This document shows, piece after piece, positions 38,286 to 46,816 of a stretch of DNA of 64,000 bases. Each line of letters opens with the position of its first letter. Position 1 is the first letter of the stretch. Below the pieces are notes generated by a model. The model did no database searches. It worked only from the letters and a program-made list of their open reading frames with translations, and was not told where the DNA came from. The DNA is from DASVCS01 sp036381495. Lineage in GTDB: Bacteria; Gemmatimonadota; Gemmatimonadetes; Longimicrobiales; RSA9. A program made the position numbers and the translations under genes. The stretch is from contig DASVCS010000081.1 in assembly GCA_036381495.1 (NCBI GenBank), positions 30,320 to 94,319 on the forward strand, read 5' to 3'.

Positions 38286-39785
38286 ATGCCTGCACATACT
38301 CTCGTGGATCGCCGTACATGGCTCTTCTTCGTGCTGACGTTGACCGCCTGTGGGCCCACTGCCGCCGCCCGGGCGCAGGAGCCGCCCTCGACGAAGTCCG
38401 CAGCAGGCGCCGCTGCGGCGGACGCGGCCGACGCTGTGGACACGCTTTCGGCGCTCCGGCTCTCCGCGGCGTTCCGGCAGGCCGCAGAACGGGCTATGCC
38501 GGCGGTGGTCGCGATCACGGCCGTGTCGGAGCCGACGGTCGTGCGCCGGCGGGGCGGTCGGTTCCCGTTCTTCTTCGACATCCCGGAGGGGGCGCGGGTC
38601 ATCCCGCAACGAGGTCAGGGCTCGGGCTTCATCTTCGATGAACGCGGTTACATCCTGACCAACCGGCACGTGGTCGAGGATGCGGATGAACTCCAGGTCA
38701 CGCTCCCGGATGGGCGGCAGTACACGGCGACCGTGGTCGGCACGGACCCGAGCACCGATGTCGCCGTCATCAAGATCGAGCCCCGCGATGGCGAAGATCT
38801 CCCGACGGCGGTGCTGGGCAGCTCGGACCGGGCGCGCGTCGGAGACTGGGTCCTGGCGCTCGGCAATCCATTGGACCTCCAGTTCACGGTGACGGCGGGG
38901 ATCATCAGCGCGAAGGGGCGCTCGCTCGGGATCCTGCGCGATGACGTCGATACGGCACTCGAGGCCTTCATCCAGACGGATGCCGCGATCAACCCCGGCA
39001 ACTCCGGCGGTCCGCTGGTCGACCTCAGCGGGCGGGTGGTCGGCATCAATACGGCGATCAAGTCGCGGACGGGATTCTACGCCGGGTACGGCTTCGCGAT
39101 CCCGATCACGATCGCCAGCCGGGTCGCGGAGGACCTGATCAAGTACGGCGCCGTGCATCGCCCGCGCCTCGGGGTCCAGGTCTCGCCCGTGAACGAGGCC
39201 GACGCCGAGGTCTACGGCCTCGACAAGATCGCCGGTGCGGAGGTCGTGAACGTGCAGCCGGGCACGCCGGCGGCGGAAGCAGGCCTCCAGCTCGGCGACG
39301 TGATCGTGGAGCTGGACGGCGAGCCGATCGCGGACGCCACGGAGCTGACCATGCGGCTCGCGCGCCGGCAGCCCGGCGATCGCGTCGACCTGGGACTGAT
39401 CCGCAACGGCGACCGCCGCACCGTCACGGTCGAGCTGGGCCAGTTCGAGACGCCCCAAGCGCCGGAGCGGGAGCGCCGCAAGCGGCCGGTGGTGGCCGAG
39501 CTCCTCGGCTTCCACGTCGTGCCGCTGACCGAGGAGCGCGCGGCAGAGATGGACCTCGAGCAAACCGACGGCGTCGTCGTGGATGACGTCGACCCCTTCG
39601 GCCCTGCCGCCGCCGCGGGCATCAGGCCGGGGGTGACGATCCTCAAAATGAACGGCAAGGAGGTCGACAGCGTGCGGGATGTCGAGAGAATCGCCCGGGA
39701 CCTCGAGCCCGGAGACATCGTCTCGCTCGTGGTGCAGCACCCCGCCATCGGCCGAACGATCATCAACTACCGGACGGCGCGGTAG
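38286..39785 (+). CDS. DegP/HtrA-type periplasmic serine protease
   Basis: 499 residues. The signal sequence ends either at LTAC (lipoprotein, Cys22) or at ARA before QEPP (residue 30). The catalytic triad is His128 (TNRHVV), Asp158 (STDVAVIKI) and Ser240 (NPGNSGGPLV). Two PDZ domains follow: LGVQVSPVNEADAEVYGL... around 290-375 and ELLGFHVVPLTEERAAEM... around 400-490. It handles misfolded envelope proteins and could cleave the periplasmic substrate that RseP then processes. GGGAGGGAAAG precedes the ATG. Its 3' end overlaps the convergent kinase gene by 23 nt. Confidence 0.94.
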   Translation: MPAHTLVDRRTWLFFVLTLTACGPTAAARAQEPPSTKSAAGAAAADAADAVDTLSALRLSAAFRQAAERAMPAVVAITAVSEPTVVRRRGGRFPFFFDIPEGARVIPQRGQGSGFIFDERGYILTNRHVVEDADELQVTLPDGRQYTATVVGTDPSTDVAVIKIEPRDGEDLPTAVLGSSDRARVGDWVLALGNPLDLQFTVTAGIISAKGRSLGILRDDVDTALEAFIQTDAAINPGNSGGPLVDLSGRVVGINTAIKSRTGFYAGYGFAIPITIASRVAEDLIKYGAVHRPRLGVQVSPVNEADAEVYGLDKIAGAEVVNVQPGTPAAEAGLQLGDVIVELDGEPIADATELTMRLARRQPGDRVDLGLIRNGDRRTVTVELGQFETPQAPERERRKRPVVAELLGFHVVPLTEERAAEMDLEQTDGVVVDDVDPFGPAAAAGIRPGVTILKMNGKEVDSVRDVERIARDLEPGDIVSLVVQHPAIGRTIINYRTAR

Positions 39786-42700
39786 TCCTGTCGGCGACCC
39801 GGAGCCGCATCCGGATCGCGGTCCCGCGTCCGGGCTCGCTCTCGGCCGACAGCTCGCCGTCCCAGCTCTCGACCAGCCGCCGCACGATGGCCAATCCCAG
39901 GCCCGTGCCGGCGGACCGGGTCGAGAACTGGGGGTCGAAGATCTTCGAGAGCTGCTCGGGCGCGATCCCTGGACCGTCATCGACCACCCCGAGATCGACG
40001 AACCCGCCCATGCGCCGTGCCTCGACGGTGATGTTCCCCTCGCCGTCGAGCGCGGCGTAGGCGTTCTCGAGGAGGTTGAGCAGCACCTCCTTCAACTCGC
40101 CGGCGCGCGCCCGGACCGGCGGCAGTTCCGCCTCGAGGCGTAGATGGAACCGCACCCCACCCTCGCCCGCGCGATACAACATCAGCGCCTCGCCGACCAC
40201 CACTGCCACATCGACCGCCCCCAGCGGACCCGTTGCCTCCGCCGGTGCGCCGTAGCGCGAGAACGCCCGCGCGATCTGGGTCAACCGGTCGATCTCGGTG
40301 AGGATCTGGTCGACGTTGGTCTCGAGGATCGTGTCGAAGTCCCGTCTGCCATCCGCGTACGCCCGCCTCAGGTGCTGCACGGCGAGCTTGATCGGCGTCA
40401 GCGGGTTCTTGATCTCGTGCGCGACCTGCCGCGACATCTCGCCCCACGCGAGGACGCGGGCGGTACGCAGCTCCTGCGCGCGCGCCCGCCGCAGCCGACG
40501 CACCATGCGGTTGAAAGAGGCGAAGAGCTCGCCGAACTCGCCGGCGCCTGACTCGGGCAGGCGCACGCGCAGTCGCCCGCTGCCCACGGCCGCCGAAGCT
40601 CGCCGAAGCTGACCGATCGGCCGGGCGAGCGTACGGCCGACCGCGACCGAGAGGCAGAGCGAGAGGATTCCGCCGACGAGCGCACCGAACAGCACGAGAT
40701 GCGCAAGCTCCCGCTGCCGCAGCGCCGAATCGCCCGTCACGAGCGAGACGGGGACGGCCAGCGTCCCCTCCGGCAGACGCCGGTACGCGACGACGTACGG
40801 CCGGTCTCCGAGCCGGCGTGTCTCGACCACGCCGGTCTCTTCTCCACTCCGCAGCGTCGCGAAGACATCGGGCGGCAGCCACGCCCCGAAGAGGCCGAGC
40901 TCGACCACTTCGGGCGATGATCCTCGCACCAGCTCACCCCGGTGGTAGTACAGCACCTCCTCGCCGACGCGCTCCGCGAGCGCGTGCAGGTCGCCCGCCG
41001 TCTCCTCGTAGGCGGCGGCCGCGCTCTCGACCGCGCGGTTTGCGACGACCCGTGCCGTCCGCGCCGCCTCGCCCGCCAGCGCCCGGTACGCGACCATACC
41101 GAAGAGGATCGTGGGCAGCAGGAAGAAGATGAAAAGCGCGACCGTCACGCGCGCGCGGAAGCTGCCGGCCAGCGCCCTCCAGCCGCCCGGCGGGGCCGGC
41201 GGCTCCCCTTGCACCGCCCGCCCGAGCGCCCACAGCACCGTGAGCAAAGCCAACCCGGCCGAGAGCAGCAACGCTGCGCGCGCCAGCCGGACGCCGAGCG
41301 AGGGGAGCCGCAACTCGAGATGCCCGTGATACGCTCCATCGGGATAGTGCAGCAGCGCTTCACCTCGCCACCCCTGCTCGGTGGGCAGCCACCGGACTCC
41401 CGCCCACGACGGTTGATCGGACAACGTCGGGATCAGGAACAGACGGGTATCCGGACTCGGCTCCGCCCCCAGGATCGGCGCGAGTACCGTGGCCCGGTTC
41501 AGGCTCCGCCGGGGCGGCACCACGATCGAGACGCTGCGATCCCCGCTCAGCGGCACGGCCAGCGTCTGCCCGGCGCCGGCGGGCCCCGCCGCGGGTTCCA
41601 GAACCGGCTCGCCCGATGACCGCGCGCGATCGAGGATTCGCGGCGGCAGCCGCGCGGCGCGCCCCCCCTCTCCGGCACCCACCGCCTCGCCCAGGACCAG
41701 CTCGATCTCCCGATCGGCGCCCGGCTGCCAGAGGGTGATCCGGGCGGGATACGCCTCGCGCGCGAGGCCGCTCGAAACCCACGCGCGGTACAGCAACTCG
41801 ACCCCGCCCTCACCCCGCGCATCGCGCCGAATCAGCTCCGCGGCGAACTGGTGCAGCAGATAATCGAGGAACGGGTCCGGGTTCAACCCGAGCGTGGCGA
41901 GCTCACGCTCCGCGGAACGGAGCTTGGCCTCGACCTCCGTGACCCACAGGCGCGGCAACACCGCACTGGTGGCCAGCCAGCCGGCGATCAACCACCGTGC
42001 GATCCGGCTCCCGCGCCCCGAGTACGGCATCACGCCGAGCGCCACCAGCCCGAACGGCAACAGCCACAGGGCGGGCAGCCATACGTCGATGGCTTGCCAG
42101 ACGCGCCAGCGCACGAGGACGGCCGCCGCCAGAGCGAGGCTGAGCGACACGCCGCCGAGCAGGAGTCCGGGCCGCAGTCGGCCGCCGCCGCCCTGCGGCA
42201 GCGCCAGCGCCGTCAACATGGTCAGAAGCAGCACGGCCGTGAACTGGAAGGGACCCCACAGGTAGCCACCGCCATCGAGCAGGCCCGGCCCAGCGCCGGC
42301 GACCATCAGGCGCAGGCCGCCGGCGTAACCGAGCGCAACGGCGACCATCCCTACGAGAATGGCGGCGCCACCCGCGCGTCGATCCAGCGCCGGCGGACGC
42401 GCAACGGCCGCGAGCGCCCCGAGCGGCAGGAGGACGACGAGCAGGCGCCCCAGCGACACTTCGAGGGGGATGGGCAGCAGGAAGAGCGCGGGCGAGAAGA
42501 GACGCTCGGCCGCACCGAACGCCGCACCGACCGGTGCAATGGCGAGCGCCAGCCCCGCCGCCAACAGGGGAGCCGCGCCGGATGCGCCGTCCGACCGCGC
42601 CTCACGCCGCCATGCCACTACCACCAGGAGCAACGCCGCCGCAATCAGCGGCAGCACGATGCGCCGGCCACCATTCCAGACGTCCGCCCGCCACGCCGCC

Positions 42701-43548
42701 TGCGTGATCGGGTCGAACCGCGCGTGCACGAGCGTGTCGCCGTCCTCGACCAACGCCCAGGCGGCGCGCGGTCCCGGGCCCGGCGCGAAGAACGGCCGAG
42801 CGCCGGTCCGACGCGCGAAATGGTCCCCGATTCCGATCGCACCCTCGCTCTCGAGTGCGAGTCCGGTCTGGAGGAGAACCGCCGCCACGGCACGCCCCCC
42901 CTTCCCTTCCACCGCATCGAGGACGTATAGGTATCCGAAGAGCGGGCGTTCCGCGTAGACCACGCCCGGCGCTCCACGCCGAACCTCCGGGGGCAACGGC
43001 CCGCGGTGATCTCCGGCCCACGCGACGAGGCTTCCGGCAGAGTCGTACACGGCGAGCGCCGCGACGCCGCTTCGGGCACGGATCGCCGCCAGCTCCGACG
43101 AGAGGCCGGGGGAAGGTGGTCCGCTCGCCCGCTCTGCGGCCTCGCGCGCCGCACGCCGCGCCCGATCGAGCACCAGGGCCATGCTTCGCTCGAGCGCACG
43201 GCTCAAGTCGGCCTCGCGGCCCGCCACGAGCCCGTCCCAGCCGGAAGCCAACCGGCCGAGCCGATGATCGGTGCGCAACCCGATGGCCAGTGCGAGGAGC
43301 AGCACGACGTACGCGGCGATCAGAGCGGGCTGCCGCAGCACCGGCGCGTCTCCGGATGCCGCGGACAACCGGAGCACCGCGCCGAGCCGTCTGCGCCCCG
43401 CCCATAGTGCGGAGATCACGAGGAGCGCGCCTCCCGCGTAGAGGAATCTCGCGTCCGGAATGCGACACCACGCAATGGCCAGCAGGCCACAAGCGGACGC
43501 CGCTCCACAGCAGAGGACCACGTCCCGCCGACCCGCGGCGACCTTCAC
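39763..43548 (-). CDS. Very large multi-TM NtrY-like sensor histidine kinase
   Basis: 1261 residues from the GTG at 43548, set by GGAGG four nucleotides upstream; the open frame beyond runs into the divergent gene. About a dozen hydrophobic helices occur in the N-terminal ~560 residues, interrupted by an extracellular domain (~95-270). A further sensor region (~600-780) comes before another TM pair around 800 and 840. A HAMP follows (ARPIGQLRRASAAVGSGRLRVRLPE). The H-box is His1044 in QVAHEIKNPLTPIKLAVQHL, the NtrY/NtrB type, and the ATPase has ENAYAALDG, DDGPGIAP and GTGLGLAIV. It likely phosphorylates an NtrC-type regulator, such as that at 27867-29225. Confidence 0.92.
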   Translation of the reverse strand: MKVAAGRRDVVLCCGAASACGLLAIAWCRIPDARFLYAGGALLVISALWAGRRRLGAVLRLSAASGDAPVLRQPALIAAYVVLLLALAIGLRTDHRLGRLASGWDGLVAGREADLSRALERSMALVLDRARRAAREAAERASGPPSPGLSSELAAIRARSGVAALAVYDSAGSLVAWAGDHRGPLPPEVRRGAPGVVYAERPLFGYLYVLDAVEGKGGRAVAAVLLQTGLALESEGAIGIGDHFARRTGARPFFAPGPGPRAAWALVEDGDTLVHARFDPITQAAWRADVWNGGRRIVLPLIAAALLLVVVAWRREARSDGASGAAPLLAAGLALAIAPVGAAFGAAERLFSPALFLLPIPLEVSLGRLLVVLLPLGALAAVARPPALDRRAGGAAILVGMVAVALGYAGGLRLMVAGAGPGLLDGGGYLWGPFQFTAVLLLTMLTALALPQGGGGRLRPGLLLGGVSLSLALAAAVLVRWRVWQAIDVWLPALWLLPFGLVALGVMPYSGRGSRIARWLIAGWLATSAVLPRLWVTEVEAKLRSAERELATLGLNPDPFLDYLLHQFAAELIRRDARGEGGVELLYRAWVSSGLAREAYPARITLWQPGADREIELVLGEAVGAGEGGRAARLPPRILDRARSSGEPVLEPAAGPAGAGQTLAVPLSGDRSVSIVVPPRRSLNRATVLAPILGAEPSPDTRLFLIPTLSDQPSWAGVRWLPTEQGWRGEALLHYPDGAYHGHLELRLPSLGVRLARAALLLSAGLALLTVLWALGRAVQGEPPAPPGGWRALAGSFRARVTVALFIFFLLPTILFGMVAYRALAGEAARTARVVANRAVESAAAAYEETAGDLHALAERVGEEVLYYHRGELVRGSSPEVVELGLFGAWLPPDVFATLRSGEETGVVETRRLGDRPYVVAYRRLPEGTLAVPVSLVTGDSALRQRELAHLVLFGALVGGILSLCLSVAVGRTLARPIGQLRRASAAVGSGRLRVRLPESGAGEFGELFASFNRMVRRLRRARAQELRTARVLAWGEMSRQVAHEIKNPLTPIKLAVQHLRRAYADGRRDFDTILETNVDQILTEIDRLTQIARAFSRYGAPAEATGPLGAVDVAVVVGEALMLYRAGEGGVRFHLRLEAELPPVRARAGELKEVLLNLLENAYAALDGEGNITVEARRMGGFVDLGVVDDGPGIAPEQLSKIFDPQFSTRSAGTGLGLAIVRRLVESWDGELSAESEPGRGTAIRMRLRVADRTTAPSGS

Positions 43549-43563
43549 CGGGCCTCCGGGCCG

Positions 43564-44322
43564 ATGATGAAACCGATGGACAACGTTGAAACCCCTCTTT
43601 CGCTGGATGAGCTGAGCTGGATCGACGTCGCCGCGCACCTGGCACGCGAGCCGCGCCTCATCGTCCCGGTCGGCGCGCTCGACCAACACGGCGCCCACCT
43701 GCCCCTCGGCACCAACGTCCTCATCGCGCGACGCATGGCCATCGACCTCTCACGGGAGTTTCGCGTGCTGCGCGCGCCTACGGTCCACTACGGCGTAAAC
43801 GTCCGTAGCGACCGCACGTTCGCCGGTACGGCCGCGCTCGACAAGAAGACACTGCACCGCGTGATGAACGAGTTGCTCGCCGGCTGGGAAGAGCACGGAG
43901 TGACCGAATTCATTGTCCTGACGGCCCACCGCCACGAGCCACACCTCGAAGCACTCGCCAGCCTCGTCACGCGACGCGCACGCGTACGCGTCGTCGAGAT
44001 CTGGGACGTCGACATCGCGGACCTGCTCGAAGCTCAGCCGGGGCCGCTCCACGCGGGAGAAGCGGAGACCTCGATGATGCTGTTTCTCTACCCCGAACTC
44101 GTGCGGATGGATCGCGCGCGTGACTTCGAACTGCCGCCCGGCGAGTTCCGGCAGTACGTCCGGGGTGCGCTCCCGGTGCCCCCCCGGGACGGGACCGGGA
44201 GCGTCGGCCGTCCGAGCGCCGCCAGCGCGGTCAAGGGGCGCCGCATCTACGAGCGGATCCTCGCGGCGATTCGCGATGCCGTCTTCCTCGCCGGGCCGGC
44301 GCGCGAATCGGACACGCTGTAG
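43564..44322 (+). CDS. Creatininase-family protein with altered metal-site residues
   Basis: 252 residues. The fold-defining segment VGALDQHGAHLPLGTNVLIA corresponds to the family's EQHG..LP..TD motif. Here Glu is replaced by Asp and the bridging Asp by Asn; the second metal segment reads TAHRHEPHLEAL. HAGEAETSMMLFLYP is typical. Creatininase-fold amidohydrolases act on creatinine, formamide-type or peptide substrates (e.g. MftE). The altered ligands leave the substrate and even the activity open. The ATG (43564) is only 15 nt from the start of the divergent sensor kinase gene. Confidence 0.8.
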   Translation: MMKPMDNVETPLSLDELSWIDVAAHLAREPRLIVPVGALDQHGAHLPLGTNVLIARRMAIDLSREFRVLRAPTVHYGVNVRSDRTFAGTAALDKKTLHRVMNELLAGWEEHGVTEFIVLTAHRHEPHLEALASLVTRRARVRVVEIWDVDIADLLEAQPGPLHAGEAETSMMLFLYPELVRMDRARDFELPPGEFRQYVRGALPVPPRDGTGSVGRPSAASAVKGRRIYERILAAIRDAVFLAGPARESDTL

Positions 44323-44385
44323 GGGACGCCGAACCCGAGGACGCCGCCGGTGTAGACAGAGCGTCACGATCGTCGAAAGAGCACC

Positions 44386-45102
44386 ATGCGTCCCGGATCC
44401 AGGCATCTCCTGCTCTGTTCCCTCTGCGGTTTCCTGCCGCTCAGCGCGCCCGCCGTGCTCGGAGCCCAGACCATCTCGCTCGATGAAGGCTCACTGCAAC
44501 TGCTGGTCGGTGGCCGTGAAGTGGGTAGGGAGACGTTCACGATCCGGCAGAACGGTACCGGCCCGGCCATGGTCATCATTGCACGCGGGGCCGTCGTCCT
44601 CGACACGGCGGGCGCGCCGCAACAGTTGCAGGCGCTCCTGCGGGTGGAGGGCCCCGGGCTGCGGCCGGCATCGTACAATCTGAATCTCGTGGGTGGCAAC
44701 GGGCAGCGGATCGCGGGCCAGCTCGTGGGCAACCGTTTCAGCGCGCGGATCCTCTCATCGGCGGGAGAACAGATGCGCGAGTATCTCGCGAGCGAGGGGG
44801 CCGTCCTCGTCGAGGAAGGCATCGCGCACCACCACTATTTTCTGGCGCGTCGGTTCGCGGCGGGGATGACGAACATCCCGGTGATCATCCCGCGTCGCAA
44901 CCTCCAGATCTCCGCGGTGGTCACCGACGCCGGCAGCGGCTCGGTCGACGTGGGCGGACGTGCGATCCGCGCGCGACACCTCGTCATCTCCCCCACCGGC
45001 GCACCCGAGCGCCACCTCTGGGTGGACGATGATGGCCGGATCTTGCGTCTCGAGATCCCGGCCCGCGCCTTCGTCGCGCGCCGTGAAGCTCCACCGGGCT
45101 GA
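44386..45102 (+). CDS. Exported protein, unknown function
   Basis: 238 residues. A signal peptide of ~27 residues (RHLLLCSLCGFLPLSAPAVLGAQ) is probably cleaved after LGA. The mature part is beta-rich (SLQLLVGGREVGRETFTIRQNG, ASYNLNLVGGNGQRIAGQLVGN, RRNLQISAVVTDAGSGSVDVGG). It ends with a segment RHLWVDDDGRILRLEIPAR resembling DUF3108/DUF6134-type periplasmic proteins; I cannot confirm that assignment. It lies 63 nt after the creatininase-like gene and 170 nt before tolC, so operon membership is unclear. Confidence 0.7.
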   Translation: MRPGSRHLLLCSLCGFLPLSAPAVLGAQTISLDEGSLQLLVGGREVGRETFTIRQNGTGPAMVIIARGAVVLDTAGAPQQLQALLRVEGPGLRPASYNLNLVGGNGQRIAGQLVGNRFSARILSSAGEQMREYLASEGAVLVEEGIAHHHYFLARRFAAGMTNIPVIIPRRNLQISAVVTDAGSGSVDVGGRAIRARHLVISPTGAPERHLWVDDDGRILRLEIPARAFVARREAPPG

Positions 45103-45274
45103 ATCGAGCTCCGGCCGGAAACTCGACGCCAGGCGTGTCCGCGCGGAGGGTGGACAAGCCGTTCTTCCAGTGAAACTATAGGGATGAGCGACGCGTACAG
45201 AGCGGCGCGCGCTTCCATGGGAACACAGTCCGTCCCCCGTCCGGGTGAGGACGAACTGCCCCTCGATCAAGGAG

Positions 45275-46816
45275 ATGCGACCAGTGCCCCCTGCTGTTCG
45301 ACTTCGTTTTCACCATCGACTCGCGATCGCCCTCGTCCTGGCCGTGGCGTCCGCCGCCACGGCCGGAGCGCAGGAGACGCCCGCGACACTCACGCTCGAA
45401 GAAGCCATTGCCCTTGCCCGGCGCAACAATCCCGACTTTCTCGCGCAGCGCAACGACGAGCGCGAGGCCGATTGGGCCGTTCGGCAGGCGTACGGTGCGC
45501 TGCTCCCCGGCGCATCGGTCAGTCTGGGCGCCCAGTACCAGGGCAAGGGGAGCCCGCGGTTCGGGATCTTCACGGCGGAGGACATCGGTGTCGGCCAGAC
45601 ACCGAGTTACCTCAGCTCGAGCTACTCGATCGGACTGGACTACCAACTCTCGGCCGCCTCGCTCCTGCGGCCCGGCCAGGAACGCGCGAACCGCCGCGCG
45701 ACGGTGGCGCGGATCGATGCCGCCGAGTTCGACCTCGCGGCCGCGGTCACACGGCAGTATCTTGCTGTGCTTCGGGCGCGTGATGGCGTAGCGCTGACCC
45801 GCCAGGAGCTCGAGCAGGCGGAGGAGAATCTCAAGCTCGCCGAGGCGCGTGTGGCGGTCGGCGCCGCGATCGCGCTCGAAGCCAAGCAAGCCGCCGTCGA
45901 GCGCGGCCGCGCGGAGGTCGCGGTGATCGAGGCGGAAAACCTGCTCCGGACGGAACGGCTCCGTCTCGTCGAGCAGATCGGCATTCAACTGGATCGCGAC
46001 GTGACACTGACCAGCACCTTCGACGTCTTCGAACCGACGTGGGACGAAGCGGAGTTGATCGCGGCCGCGATCGACGGACACCCCCAACTGCGGGCACTCC
46101 GCGCCGCCGAGAACGCGGCCAGCACATCGGTCAAGGTGGCAAAGAGCCAGTACCTGCCGGCGCTCGATTTCTCGGTCGGCTGGTCCGGCTACACGCGGCA
46201 GGCCATGGACGACGGCTACATCATCGATCAGGCGCGTGATCAGATGGAGGCGCGTCGCCAGAATTGCATGGCCGCCAACGAGCTGGCTAGCCGGCTCAAT
46301 CCGCCGCTGCCGCCCCAAGACTGCTCGGGGTTCCAGTTGACCGCCGAGGATGAGGCGGCGCTTCTCGCCTCGAACGACGTGTTCCCGTTCGACTTCACCC
46401 GCCAACCGTTCGGGGCGCGGCTTTCGATTTCGCTCCCGATCTTCAACGGCTTCACGCGAGAACGGCAGGTCGAAGCGGCACGCGTGGCGGAAGAGGACGC
46501 GGAGTACCGACTCCGGAGCGAAGAGCTCCGGATCCGGACGAACGTCGCGACGGCGTACCAGAATCTCCGGACGGCATATCGCACCGTCGAACTCGAGCGC
46601 CGCAACAAGGAGCTGGCCGCCGAGCAAGTCGAGTTGGCGCGGGAGCGGTATCGGGTCGGCGAGGTCTCGTTCCTCGACTTGCTCGAAGCGGAGACGCTCC
46701 GGGCGCGCGCGGATCGGGCGTACCTCGTCGCCCTCTACAGTTTCCATGAGGGACTCGCCAATCTCGAGGCCGCGGTCGGTCGGGACCTCGATCCTTCGTT
46801 CGGGAGGCCCGAATGA
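45275..46816 (+). CDS. TolC-family outer-membrane efflux protein
   Basis: 513 residues. A signal peptide ends at ATAGAQ (about residue 33). Two repeats of the OEP fold follow, each with long coiled-coil helices (TLEEAIALARRNNPDFLAQRNDERE; EEAIxALE-like helix ARVAVGAAIALEAKQAAVERGRAEV; and ERRNKELAAEQVELARERYRVGEVSFLDLLEAE). An insertion of ~60 residues in the second half carries two cysteines (QNCMAANEL and PQDCSGF) that could form a disulfide loop. AAGGAG abuts the ATG at 45275, so the GTG at 45284 is an equally likely start. The stop overlaps the adaptor gene by 4 nt. Confidence 0.9.
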   Translation: MRPVPPAVRLRFHHRLAIALVLAVASAATAGAQETPATLTLEEAIALARRNNPDFLAQRNDEREADWAVRQAYGALLPGASVSLGAQYQGKGSPRFGIFTAEDIGVGQTPSYLSSSYSIGLDYQLSAASLLRPGQERANRRATVARIDAAEFDLAAAVTRQYLAVLRARDGVALTRQELEQAEENLKLAEARVAVGAAIALEAKQAAVERGRAEVAVIEAENLLRTERLRLVEQIGIQLDRDVTLTSTFDVFEPTWDEAELIAAAIDGHPQLRALRAAENAASTSVKVAKSQYLPALDFSVGWSGYTRQAMDDGYIIDQARDQMEARRQNCMAANELASRLNPPLPPQDCSGFQLTAEDEAALLASNDVFPFDFTRQPFGARLSISLPIFNGFTRERQVEAARVAEEDAEYRLRSEELRIRTNVATAYQNLRTAYRTVELERRNKELAAEQVELARERYRVGEVSFLDLLEAETLRARADRAYLVALYSFHEGLANLEAAVGRDLDPSFGRPE

